From assembly GCA_040774885.1 (NCBI GenBank), contig JAXGTO010000004.1:14688-78687 (forward strand): a stretch of 64,000 nt of DNA. The letters are read 5' to 3'. The notes below the pieces were generated by a model. It did no database searches. It saw nothing but the letters and a program-made list of their open reading frames with translations, and had not been told where the DNA came from. The position numbers were made by a program, and so were the translations under genes. This stretch comes from JAXGTO01 sp040774885. GTDB taxonomy: Bacteria; Actinomycetota; Coriobacteriia; Coriobacteriales; Eggerthellaceae. Positions within the stretch are counted from its first letter, which is position 1. Each line of letters starts with the position of its first letter. Shown piece after piece: positions 33,604 through 42,025 of the stretch.

Positions 33604-34939
33604 GCGCGACCCCGATTTCGACCGAGGAAGATACTTCGGCATCGGTGGATGCGGGCATATCCGCGTCAAGTCCGAAGAGCTCTTGGAGCATGCACGCATA
33701 TTCGAGGGTCTTTTCGGACCCGGCATTGGCATTGAGCGATTCGATGGGGTTGCGGACGAACTGGTTGACGATGGTCGTGGCAAGAACATTCACGGTGTGC
33801 ACTTGGGAAGGCGTAAGGTTGGGAAGCTTTTCGAGAGCGGCATCCAGCCGATCTTGTTTGATGTCGTCGGCATAACGTCGAAAAGCGGTAATGACGGGAA
33901 CGAGCTCAAGCGAGCTGACCCATCGATTGAATTCGACGACCTCCTCTTCGATCATCTGACGCACGAGCTTGGCTGCCATGGCACGCTCGATCCTGTTGCG
34001 ATCGGCGACATCACGCAGCTCGTTGATGTTATGGATGCTAACGCCGTCAAAATCAGCTGCAGAAGGATCTATGTCGCGGGGCACGGCCATGTCCACAAAG
34101 AGCAAAGGACGCTCCGGGCGCGCCTTCAAGGCGGTTTCGACCATGGATCGATCGATCATGAAATGCTTGGCAGAAGTAGCAGAGAAAACGACATCCGCCT
34201 TTGCCAAACAAGCTTCCAAAGAAGCAATGGGATGAGCTTCGAATCCGTATTCCTCTGCGAGAGAGCACGCTTTCTTATGAGAGCGGTTGGTGACCATGAC
34301 GACAGAGAAGTCATGGTCGATGAGGTACTTCATAGCCAATTCGCAGGTTTCGCCGGCACCCAAGATAAGCACTTGTTTGTCGCGGACGTCACCGAATTCT
34401 TCGACCACCATATCTACCGCTATGCGCCCGACGGAAATAGGATGATTGCCGAGAGAAGTCTCGGTACGGGCGCGTTTTCCCAAATGAAGCGCACGCTGGA
34501 ACCATACATTCATAAGTTTGTCGACGGATTTGGCTGCGCATGCCGCCTTGTAGGCGCGTGTCACCTGACCGAGAATCTCGGCTTCTCCCATGATGAGCGA
34601 ATCGAGCCCGCAGACCACTTCGAACAAATGTCGAACGGCAACGTCGTCAGAGTAGGAATAGAGGAACTCATCTAAGGCATCGCATTGGCAAGAATTTCCA
34701 GCTTCATAGCGAGAAACAAGATAATCGCGAATGCAACCGATGCCTACATCGGCCCGATCGCAAGTAGCATAGATTTCCAACCGATTGCACGTACTGAGAA
34801 TGACGGCGGAATCAATGCCCGAGGAATCTTTGAGTTCGGCATCGAGCTCCCTGACAATGGAGTGATGAATGCTCAGTTTTTCGAGCATCTCGATGGGGGC
34901 GTTCTTGATATTGAAACCGACGATTATGCTGTGCGTCAT
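33590..34939 (-). CDS. hemA: Glutamyl-tRNA reductase
   Basis: 449 aa. The nucleophilic Cys is in LSTCNRLEIYA (about 48-58), and the NADPH motif GAGETCELAMKYL lies near 192-204. The mid-protein AEILGQVTRAYKAA and C-terminal dimerisation helices match the family. It starts the C5 route to tetrapyrroles by reducing glutamyl-tRNA. hemL, the next enzyme, is not in this window. It is the first gene of the tetrapyrrole operon, 90 bp downstream of the tmcB-like gene. Confidence 0.96.
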   Translation of the reverse strand: MTHSIIVGFNIKNAPIEMLEKLSIHHSIVRELDAELKDSSGIDSAVILSTCNRLEIYATCDRADVGIGCIRDYLVSRYEAGNSCQCDALDEFLYSYSDDVAVRHLFEVVCGLDSLIMGEAEILGQVTRAYKAACAAKSVDKLMNVWFQRALHLGKRARTETSLGNHPISVGRIAVDMVVEEFGDVRDKQVLILGAGETCELAMKYLIDHDFSVVMVTNRSHKKACSLAEEYGFEAHPIASLEACLAKADVVFSATSAKHFMIDRSMVETALKARPERPLLFVDMAVPRDIDPSAADFDGVSIHNINELRDVADRNRIERAMAAKLVRQMIEEEVVEFNRWVSSLELVPVITAFRRYADDIKQDRLDAALEKLPNLTPSQVHTVNVLATTIVNQFVRNPIESLNANAGSEKTLEYACMLQELFGLDADMPASTDAEVSSSVEIGVAHEKD

Positions 34940-34985
34940 TGGAACCTCGCATCTCCGTCACTCCTGCAGTGAACTGCGTAGTATG

Positions 34986-35017
34986 CCAGCTCCTTTCAAA
35001 AACAAGAAAGGAGCTGG
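34986..35017 (-). terminator. 12-bp perfect hairpin between the tmcB-like gene and hemA
   Basis: CCAGCTCCTTTC (34986-34997) pairs with GAAAGGAGCTGG (35006-35017) over an 8-nt loop. On the minus strand it follows the HdrD-like gene by 12 nt and precedes hemA by 46 nt. The loop, not the tail, is U-rich. Its arm contains a Shine-Dalgarno-like AAAGGAG, far from any start. Confidence 0.55.
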
Positions 35018-35029
35018 ATCGATGCGCGG

Positions 35030-36643
35030 TTATTCGCCCAGGAACTCGAAATACGGCTTGTCCATGCTGACCAGGCCGTTGACCATGATTTCCACGATGC
35101 CGCCGTATTGCACGTTGTACTTGGCCGTGGCTTTGTAGTACTTGAGGATATCGCGAATGGTGCCCTTGCAATTAGAGCAGGGGGCGCAAACGTATTTCAC
35201 GACATCCGGGTTCTCGAATTCATCGCCGAAAGCGTTGATGATCTGCTCGAACTTCTTGCGAGCGCTCACCTTGTTGCGGAAGTCATCGAAGTTATACGAG
35301 TTCATGATGGCCAAACCACCGCCGCCACCGCAGCAATAATTGTCGACGCCATGAGGGGTCATCTCACGGAACTGGGGCGCGATGGCTTTGAGAATTTCAC
35401 GCTGAGGCTGGACGATGCCCATTTGCCTGACGATATTGCAAGGGTCATGCAACGTTACGGGGAAATCGTTCTTTGAAGGATCGAACTTGAGCTTTCCAGT
35501 GCGCACAAGTTCAGCCATCAAAGGCAGGAAGCTCTCGACGGGGACCTTGTCGTCGCTTGTCTCCAAGCGATCGGCGCTGATGCCGATGGCCTTGTGAGCA
35601 TGGCCGCACTCCCCCACAACGATGCGGCGCACACCGAGCTTCTTGGCGACCTCGAACTGCTTGAGGGCGATCTTCTTCATTTGGATGTCGTCATACCAAA
35701 CGCCGTAGTTGACGCTGTCATAACCCATCATCTCGGAACTCAACGTCCAGTTGACGCCGGCCTCATCAAGAAGAATGGCGAATGCAGCAGGGTTATCGGG
35801 CCATGCGATGAATTCACCGGCGTTGTGCATCAGCAGCACATCGGCGCCTTCTTTATCGATGGGGAATTTGACCTTGCGACCGGTACGCTCTTCGATGTCC
35901 TCTTCGATAAACTCAATGGTGTCGAGAAGCGCGGGACGCGTAAGGCCCGTGGTGGAGCCGACCTTGAGTTGAAGCTCGGTCCCTTTTTCATGAACAGGAG
36001 AAGGCGCGATTTCGAGCTCCTGGCTGAACAACTTGCGGATCTCGCGTGCAGCGAGACCGTTGTCGAGCCCCATGGGGCAAGCCTGGGCGCAGCGACGGCA
36101 CAAGTTGCAACGATAGGCCATCTCGCCCAAACGGACGATGCTTTCCCAGTTGACCTCGACATCGGCGCCGACGAATCCGCCGAGCAACTTGCCGCTGGGA
36201 GTGAAATATTTCTTGTACATGCGACGAAGCACGTCTACACGATAGCTGGGGCGATAGATTTCGTCGCCGTTGCTGTCCTGGAAGATGTGACATGCTTCAG
36301 AACACGTATTGCACTTCTCACAATACTCGATGTTCAGCGCAAGCGGCTGAAGCGCATTCTTGTTGGCATCTTGGAACAGCTTTTCGAGTCCAACCAGGAA
36401 CTTGCGGACGAACTCATCCTCTTCTTCCTTGGTTTCAGGACGCTTGAGCTTGTCAAAAGCGATATAACCGTCGAGCGAGGCGCAGTGCTCTTCAGCCCAT
36501 TCAGGTTTCGGTTCTTTGAAGTCGGGCTCGAGCTCGTTGGCGTCATACGGAGCGGGCAACGGAGAAAGATCGCTGACCGGAGAAAGAACGGCTACGTCGT
36601 CGGCGATATCGCGCGGACGCAGGTGCTTTTTGTCAATGGCCAT
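35030..36643 (-). CDS. HdrD/DsrK-like iron-sulfur protein, TmcB-like
   Basis: 537 aa. N-terminal [4Fe-4S] motifs CEKCNTCSEAC (about 107-117) and CNLCRRCAQACP (about 181-192), then CCG-type segments HDPCNIVRQMG and CCGGGGGLAIMN, plus a late CAPCSNCKG. It is a paralog of DsrK at 20426-22108, but lacks the Ala/Lys tail. It is probably a cytoplasmic heterodisulfide-like reductase. Its partner is the cytochrome b gene 2 nt upstream, as in Tmc complexes of sulfate reducers. A second DsrC/thiol-linked electron route is plausible, though the partner is not identified. Confidence 0.85.
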   Translation of the reverse strand: MAIDKKHLRPRDIADDVAVLSPVSDLSPLPAPYDANELEPDFKEPKPEWAEEHCASLDGYIAFDKLKRPETKEEEDEFVRKFLVGLEKLFQDANKNALQPLALNIEYCEKCNTCSEACHIFQDSNGDEIYRPSYRVDVLRRMYKKYFTPSGKLLGGFVGADVEVNWESIVRLGEMAYRCNLCRRCAQACPMGLDNGLAAREIRKLFSQELEIAPSPVHEKGTELQLKVGSTTGLTRPALLDTIEFIEEDIEERTGRKVKFPIDKEGADVLLMHNAGEFIAWPDNPAAFAILLDEAGVNWTLSSEMMGYDSVNYGVWYDDIQMKKIALKQFEVAKKLGVRRIVVGECGHAHKAIGISADRLETSDDKVPVESFLPLMAELVRTGKLKFDPSKNDFPVTLHDPCNIVRQMGIVQPQREILKAIAPQFREMTPHGVDNYCCGGGGGLAIMNSYNFDDFRNKVSARKKFEQIINAFGDEFENPDVVKYVCAPCSNCKGTIRDILKYYKATAKYNVQYGGIVEIMVNGLVSMDKPYFEFLGE

Positions 36644-36645
36644 GT

Positions 36646-37509
36646 TTAGCCCTCCTGTCCAGAGGTCGATTCAGGCTTGGTATGAGGAGCATCCCAGTGA
36701 GTCGTGGGGGGATTGGCTGCAGATTCGCGAACCTTTTGCTCCACCTTGCTGCCAGGGGTATTGGGATCGTTGTCCCACAAAACCCTATGGAAGCAGAAAT
36801 ACTTGCCGGCATAATGCCCCATCTTGCTCAGGGGAATGTAGATGAGCATGGCACCCAACAGCACGAAATGGACGGCAACCAAAGTCGGAAGCTGAGCGAC
36901 ATCGAACGTCAAAACATCATGGGCGATCTGGACCGGCGACGCGACGGTGGTCCACGAAACGATGCCCGTGACCAATACAAGCAGAATCAAAATAAGGTTG
37001 AAGTAATCAACCGGCGTGGTAAACACACGCGAGGATTCATCGACAATTCGACGGATAAGAAGGAAAACGGCACCGAACGTAGCACAGGCGAACCCGATGA
37101 CGCCGACAACGTTGACGATAGCCAAGAATACCGGAGGCTGCCAAAATGCCGCAGGTATCAAAAGAATAGACCAGGCGAACATCACATAGATACCGCCATG
37201 GAACAAGAAAGATCCCCACCACAGAGAACGCTGATTGATGAAGAGCTTCCTGATGAAGAGCATTTCCTTCATGATGTCGACTGTTTCAGACCCCAGGCTC
37301 GTGTGACGTTCCTTGGTCCACCATTCGGGCTGCTCGAAATACGAACCGCCGTATTTGGCCTTGTCACCGCCCTCTTTGGGCACAGGGTACAAATCGAAAC
37401 GAGAATGCGTCGACAAGCGGGAGAATTTCCAGAATGCGCGCGCACTCAACAGCAGGAAACAAACCAAAGCGACGATGATGAAGATAGAAACAGGTGCAGC
37501 AGCAACCAT
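36646..37509 (-). CDS. Cytochrome b membrane subunit, TmcC-like
   Basis: 287 aa with about six membrane helices. Histidine-bearing helices include GSFLFHGGIYVMFAW (about 100-114) and LVAVHFVLLGAMLIYIPLSKMGHYAGKYFCFHRVLWDND (about 208-246). A basic loop after helix 1 and a Pro/Lys tail flank the core. It resembles the NarI/HdrE-like b subunits that accompany HdrD-type proteins, and is followed by the HdrD-like gene after 2 nt. It likely links the menaquinone pool to that protein. No cytochrome c3 gene (tmcA) accompanies it here. Confidence 0.82.
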   Translation of the reverse strand: MVAAAPVSIFIIVALVCFLLLSARAFWKFSRLSTHSRFDLYPVPKEGGDKAKYGGSYFEQPEWWTKERHTSLGSETVDIMKEMLFIRKLFINQRSLWWGSFLFHGGIYVMFAWSILLIPAAFWQPPVFLAIVNVVGVIGFACATFGAVFLLIRRIVDESSRVFTTPVDYFNLILILLVLVTGIVSWTTVASPVQIAHDVLTFDVAQLPTLVAVHFVLLGAMLIYIPLSKMGHYAGKYFCFHRVLWDNDPNTPGSKVEQKVRESAANPPTTHWDAPHTKPESTSGQEG

Positions 37510-37689
37510 TGGAGCCCCCTCTTCCTAAGTCATGAGACGGCTGGACAGACCTCTCTAACCTATCCAGCACCATGAACTGATGTCTCCAAAGCTAATGCAC
37601 GCCAGCAGGGTTGTAAAATGGTAATAATCAATCGCATGATAGCTAAATCGAATGACTTGATAAATGAATGATAGCTTTACATCATGGCA

Positions 37690-37710
37690 GCTATGGAATA
37701 TTTTTATAGC
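37690..37710. promoter_or_regulatory. LysR-box-like dyad GCTAT-N11-ATAGC in the tmc/lysR divergent region
   Basis: GCTAT (37690-37694) and ATAGC (37706-37710) flank an 11-bp AT-rich core and obey T-N11-A. ATGATAGCT also occurs twice as a direct repeat (near 37636 and 37668). The position between the tmcC-like gene and the divergent lysR gene is what a LysR operator would occupy. The 351-bp region 37510-37860 holds no gene. Confidence 0.45.
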
Positions 37711-37742
37711 AATGGTTTTCAGCGATACGGCTTTCAGCCCCC

Positions 37743-37771
37743 GTACTGCAGCACAGGGAGAGTTGCAGTAC
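37743..37771. repeat. 8-bp inverted repeat GTACTGCA-N13-TGCAGTAC upstream of lysR
   Basis: Perfect arms at 37743-37750 and 37764-37771, about 90 bp upstream of the lysR start. It could be a second operator or an mRNA hairpin. Nothing else supports a specific role. Confidence 0.4.
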
Positions 37772-37860
37772 TTTCGTCAAACACGCTGTCGCTGTACGCA
37801 ATGATTTAGCTCGAATGCAATCCGCTGTTGATCTGACCATGAAAGAAGGGTCTGATTTCC

Positions 37861-38793
37861 ATGAGTTCTTTAGAGCAATTCATCGTATTCAAGGAAGTTG
37901 CCGAAACGGGCAACATAACCCAAGCATCCAAAAAGCTGAATATCAGCCAGCCCAGCGTGAGCATTCAGATTCAGAATCTCGAACGCGAATATGGTGCTCA
38001 ATTATTCGACCGCACCAATCGCGGTGTCACGCTTACCGAGCCTGGCAACATGCTCTACGAGAAAATCGTCCTGGTAATTCAGACCATTAACCAGACGAAA
38101 GAGACCATTGGGGATTTCTCGGCCCACCAAAACAGCTGCATCCATATTGGGGCGACACTCACCATTGGAGAGTATCTTCTTCCCCACATTATGGGGCTAA
38201 CGCATTCCGATGATTCTTCACCGAGGTTCAACGTGCTGGTGGCCAACACGGTAACCGTCGCCCAATCCGTACAAGACAAGGTCTTGAACATCGGTCTGGT
38301 CGAGGGACCGGTTTCGCCTGACAAGAACCTGAAGATAGAGCAGTTCTGGAGCGACGAACTGGTAATCGTCGTTCCAATAGATCACCCCTGGAGTAAACGA
38401 ACCGACGTGACCTTCGAAGAGCTCGTTTCAGAGAAGTTCATCACACGGGAAAAAGGATCCGGAACGCGCAAAACAGCCGAGGTGGCACTCGAGAAGAGCG
38501 GATTCGACCCCGACAAGCTGCACATCGTCATGGAATTGAACAGCATCCAGGCAATCAAAGAAGCCGTGCTGTCCGGTCTGGGCGTAACCATCATCTCCGC
38601 CTTGACCGTTCAGGAAGAATGCCGGCAAAAGCGCCTGTCGATGCTTCGGCTGAGCAACTGCCAGCTGACGCGACCTCTCAGCATTTTGACCAATGAGACC
38701 AGTCTTCTTACCACAGAAGAAAAGTGGTTCTTGGAACAGGTGCGATCCCACGATACGCTGGCACCCCTGATTCCCGTTCCTTTCCTTCCCTAG
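37861..38793 (+). CDS. LysR-type transcriptional regulator
   Basis: 310 aa. N-terminal winged helix-turn-helix with the family pattern QFIVFKEVAETGNITQASKK and LNISQPSVSIQIQNLE (about residues 6-45), followed by a periplasmic-binding-like effector domain (about 90-295). CysL/CbbR-like members sense small metabolites, but no ligand can be named. It is divergent from the tmcBC-like pair, the classic arrangement for a LysR regulator and its target. Candidate dyads are listed separately. The start has AAGAAGGG about 10 nt upstream. Confidence 0.9.
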   Translation: MSSLEQFIVFKEVAETGNITQASKKLNISQPSVSIQIQNLEREYGAQLFDRTNRGVTLTEPGNMLYEKIVLVIQTINQTKETIGDFSAHQNSCIHIGATLTIGEYLLPHIMGLTHSDDSSPRFNVLVANTVTVAQSVQDKVLNIGLVEGPVSPDKNLKIEQFWSDELVIVVPIDHPWSKRTDVTFEELVSEKFITREKGSGTRKTAEVALEKSGFDPDKLHIVMELNSIQAIKEAVLSGLGVTIISALTVQEECRQKRLSMLRLSNCQLTRPLSILTNETSLLTTEEKWFLEQVRSHDTLAPLIPVPFLP

Positions 38794-38820
38794 CAAATCC
38801 TCGCCCAACATAGGCGCAAA

Positions 38821-39168
38821 CTACGAGGCGTGTGCCGCTTCCCATGCTTCGGCCTCTTCTTTGCCGCGAACGTGCTCTTCGTACAGCGCGGGCTGCCTAT
38901 CGGGCATCAAAGGCGCCACATAGCGCATGACAGTCCCCAACTGCGACCGCATTTCCGCGTTGATGCAAGGAGTGTCGCAAGCACGGCAGGATTGATCATG
39001 ATTGACATCGCGGGGGCATTCATCGATGCGGGCGCAGCAGTAGTCCGTGAGTTTCGGACCATCGACCAAAGCCGCTTCATCCGTACCGGCTTTGTCATCG
39101 CAGTACATCTTGATCATCGTGGTGATCATTGCCTTCTTGTTTTCCTTGCGCACGTCTCTGGGCAGCAT
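38821..39168 (-). CDS. YgbA-family protein (PF11756-like), copy 2
   Basis: 115 aa from the ATG at 39168, which has GGAG 6 nt upstream; earlier ATGs lack such spacing. It shares with copy 1 (15706-16032) the pattern YCCARIDEC, then SCRACDTPCINAEMRSQLGTVMRYVAP. Cysteines and overall order are conserved, but the ending is more charged (EEHVRGKEEAEAWEAA). The role may be linked to nitrosative or metal stress; this is family-level inference. It is convergent with lysR. Confidence 0.75.
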   Translation of the reverse strand: MLPRDVRKENKKAMITTMIKMYCDDKAGTDEAALVDGPKLTDYCCARIDECPRDVNHDQSCRACDTPCINAEMRSQLGTVMRYVAPLMPDRQPALYEEHVRGKEEAEAWEAAHAS

Positions 39169-39408
39169 AGAGCACTCCATTCGAGTTAAATTTTCCGTAA
39201 ACGACATAGTATTGCCCAGTTATGGAGCAAACTTGACGGAATACCGAAGTGCTAGACCAGAGATAGCACATAGCTATGGCCAGAGAACTCGCGAAATGCT
39301 CTACCAAAAATAATTTAAATACCAAGCTTCGAATTAATGCAGGATCCGTACCTCACAACCAGGTAATCGAGGTGACGGAAGGAATAAAACCTAATTGATT
39401 GCACCGTT

Positions 39409-39488
39409 TCCGACGGCGGCCTTTACATGGAACTGGGAGGACGAAAGCGAGCTTTCATCCTCCCAGTCAGTAAAGTCCTGGTCGGGTT
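39409..39488. repeat. Tandem repeat copy 1 (80 bp), containing a long hairpin and tRNA-Pro 3' end sequence
   Basis: The 80 bp from TCCGACGG to GTCGGGTT recur at 39497-39576 with no visible mismatch, with an 8-nt spacer. Each copy has a stem of 16 bp (one mismatch/wobble) at CTGGGAGGACGAAAGC/GCTTTCATCCTCCCAG (39433-39448 with 39451-39466) and an outer CTTTAC/GTAAAG pair. On the minus strand the copy begins AACCCGACCAGG, the 3' end of tRNA-Pro with CCA. The upstream part of the gap (39169-39408) holds only a 10-bp palindrome CATAGCTATG near 39272. Confidence 0.85.
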
Positions 39489-39496
39489 ACTGCGTC

Positions 39497-39566
39497 TCCG
39501 ACGGCGGCCTTTACATGGAACTGGGAGGACGAAAGCGAGCTTTCATCCTCCCAGTCAGTAAAGTCC

Positions 39567-39576
<10 letters not shown>
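39497..39576. repeat. Tandem repeat copy 2 (80 bp), fused to the tRNA-Pro 3' end
   Basis: Same 80 bp as 39409-39488. Its last ten bases are the true 3' end of the tRNA-Pro gene on the minus strand. In minus-strand order: tRNA body, CCA, hairpin, then again tRNA-3'-end remnant, CCA, hairpin. The hairpin could be the tRNA terminator, though a U-run is missing. Confidence 0.85.
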
Positions 39577-39643
<67 letters not shown>

Positions 39644-39681
39644 TTGTGCTTCCGGCTATTCGTCGGACAGCGCGGTATATG

Positions 39682-40905
39682 TTACTGGTTAACCCCGTCG
39701 CACGCAAGCGGAAATTCGAGCGTCTTATCCAAAATCACATCAGCTAATTCGCTTTTAAGCATATAGGGCACATGTTCCACTTCATCATCGGTCACCATCC
39801 ATACCTCATTGCCCTCGGTCCCGAAGGCGAGGCCATTGCCAACCTGGTTGGCGATGATCATATCGGCTCCCTTGAGTTTGAGCTTTTTTGCAGCGTTATC
39901 GAGCACATCGTCGGTCTCGGCAGCAAAGCCGACAACGACCTGATGGTCTTTGGCATGTCCCAGCGTAGAAAGGATATCGGGGTTCTCGGCCATTTCAATG
40001 GCCTTGAGCTGATCGGCATCCATCCCCTTCTTCAGTTTGCTCTGAGCGGGATCCTTCGGCCTCATATCGGCCACAGCAGCTGCAAAGATGGCGATATCCA
40101 CATTGGGAAAGACTTCAGCGGCAGCCTCGAACATCTCACGCGCCGTGGTAACAGGAACAACCGTGGCGCCTGCGGGCGGCTCTGCCGCGACAGGACCGCT
40201 GACGATGGTGACATCGGCGCCGCGACGAGCAGCAGCTGCTGCAAGCGAATAGCCGGACTTTCCGCTGCTGAAATTGGTGATGTAGCGCACGGGGTCGATC
40301 GGCTCGATGGTAGGTCCGGCAGTTATGAGAACGCGCATCCCCCGCATATCGCCGTGCATTCCCAACAACTCAAGAGCTTGCGCGCAAATCTGCGCAGGTT
40401 CAGCCAATCGACCGCGGCCCACTTCACCGCAAGCGAGATACCCTTCCTCGGCTTCAACGAAATTAACGCCGCGAGCGCTCAGCACCGCCATGTTGTTGAT
40501 GGTAGCAGGAGCTTGGTACATATGGACGTTCATCGCAGGAGCAACCATGACCGGGGACGTGGCGGCAAGCAAGGTGGTGGAAAGCAGGTCATCTGCGATT
40601 CCATTCGCCATCTTGGCGATCATATTGGCTGTGCAAGGTGCAACCAAGATCAAATCGGCTTCATCGGCCAATGAGATGTGGTGGATGGGATCCGAGGGAT
40701 CATCGAACAAGCCCACGGCCACCGGTTCGTTGGTGAGCGCGCGAAAGGTCAGAGGTCCGACGAACTCAGTGGCATGTTCGGTCATGACCACTTTCACCCG
40801 GACACCTGCTTTTTGAAGCAAGCGCACCAACTCGCAGGACTTGTATGCGGCAATGCATCCGGTTATGCCAAGCACCACCGTCTTCGTCGAATCATCGGTT
40901 TTCAT
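39682..40905 (-). CDS. coaBC: Bifunctional phosphopantothenoylcysteine decarboxylase / phosphopantothenate-cysteine ligase
   Basis: 407 aa from the ATG at 40905. The N-terminal flavoprotein domain (about 8-180) has GITGCIAAYKSCELVRLL, the APAMNVHMY motif and a flexible Cys loop (LACGEVGRGRL). The C-terminal ligase (about 190-400) has TAGPTIEPIDPVRYITNFSSGKSG and the AAAVADMRP segment. It makes phosphopantetheine for CoA synthesis. It overlaps the end of hemH by 14 bp. Confidence 0.95.
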   Translation of the reverse strand: MKTDDSTKTVVLGITGCIAAYKSCELVRLLQKAGVRVKVVMTEHATEFVGPLTFRALTNEPVAVGLFDDPSDPIHHISLADEADLILVAPCTANMIAKMANGIADDLLSTTLLAATSPVMVAPAMNVHMYQAPATINNMAVLSARGVNFVEAEEGYLACGEVGRGRLAEPAQICAQALELLGMHGDMRGMRVLITAGPTIEPIDPVRYITNFSSGKSGYSLAAAAARRGADVTIVSGPVAAEPPAGATVVPVTTAREMFEAAAEVFPNVDIAIFAAAVADMRPKDPAQSKLKKGMDADQLKAIEMAENPDILSTLGHAKDHQVVVGFAAETDDVLDNAAKKLKLKGADMIIANQVGNGLAFGTEGNEVWMVTDDEVEHVPYMLKSELADVILDKTLEFPLACDGVNQ

Positions 40906-41929
40906 CAGCAAATCCGCCTCTCACATAAGGATCGAGTACATCGCAGAGCACTTTGAGGTGCGCCTTGCTCGACCCAAGGCACGGTACATACGTGAAGCTC
41001 GGCTCATCGCCACGAGCTTCGTTGTAAGTGAACGCTTCTCTGTAAACAGGTTCTAATTCATAGGGGATATCGTAAAGCGTTTCAAGGCAGTCGACAGCGA
41101 ATCCGGGGCATACCATGAAAACATTGCCGATCCCCTCTTTCCCCCATCGCTCAAGCACGTCTTTGGAAAGAGGCGAAAGCCACTCTTCGGGTTTCTTGCC
41201 GAACACGCATTGGTAGGCAATGGTCCAGCGCTTCCTGTCTATACCCAGACTATCGGCGATATCAACGCTGGATTTGTCGACTTGCAACTCATACGTGTCG
41301 CCCTTTTCAATGTCTTTGAGAGGAATCGAATGAAAAGCGAACAGCAAAACATCGCGTGATGAGTCCGATGCATCGAAACCGGCATGGCGAATGGAAGCTG
41401 CGAGGGCCTTGATATAGGAATCGTCATCACCGTAGCGCTCAATCAGAACAACAGGCACGTTCCAGTTGGCGCGACGAAACGCCTTTTTGAAAGAATCGAG
41501 AACCGATTGCGTGATGCAATAGGCGCTTTGCGGATACGTGGGCAAAACGATGACGCCTTGGCAGCCCGCCTTCTGCAAAGAGCGGATAGCCGTCTTCATG
41601 CTTGGCGCGCCGTAGCTCATGGCGCAGCGCACTTCCACGGCAAACCCTTCTTCGCAGAAATGGCGCTGGATGCCCAGGGCGAGTTTGCGATGGGCGGCAT
41701 CGAGCGGCGAGCCTTCATCGGTCCAGATCTTCTGATAGCGCTCGGCGGAAGCCTTCTTGCGCTTGGGAAGGATGAAGCAATGCAGGATGAACCACCATCC
41801 CACCTTGTTGCTGGGAGCGATACGGTCATCCATCAGAAAACGAGATAGATACTTCTTTACGGCATGCGGCTTGGGGGCGCGGGGAGACCCGGTGTTGGCG
41901 ATGATGATCCCTATGGGAGGACGTTGCAT
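40892..41929 (-). CDS. hemH: Ferrochelatase
   Basis: 345 aa from the ATG at 41929, where the family N-terminus begins (PIGIIIANTGSPRAP). The catalytic His is in LLFAFHSIPL (about 194), and the iron/proton region is followed by VFMVCPGFAVDCLETLYDI with its Glu. It inserts Fe2+ into protoporphyrin or coproporphyrin; which cannot be read from sequence. It supplies heme for DsrM, DsrJ and other cytochromes. It overlaps coaBC by 14 bp. Confidence 0.92.
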   Translation of the reverse strand: MQRPPIGIIIANTGSPRAPKPHAVKKYLSRFLMDDRIAPSNKVGWWFILHCFILPKRKKASAERYQKIWTDEGSPLDAAHRKLALGIQRHFCEEGFAVEVRCAMSYGAPSMKTAIRSLQKAGCQGVIVLPTYPQSAYCITQSVLDSFKKAFRRANWNVPVVLIERYGDDDSYIKALAASIRHAGFDASDSSRDVLLFAFHSIPLKDIEKGDTYELQVDKSSVDIADSLGIDRKRWTIAYQCVFGKKPEEWLSPLSKDVLERWGKEGIGNVFMVCPGFAVDCLETLYDIPYELEPVYREAFTYNEARGDEPSFTYVPCLGSSKAHLKVLCDVLDPYVRGGFADENR

Positions 41930-42025
41930 AGCGCCTGGCTTCTTTCTCCCGTTGGTCGGGTCCCTGCTGGGGGTGCTTGCATTTCTGCTATAGTTTAGAC
42001 CACTTGAGCAGCAAACAGGGGGAAC

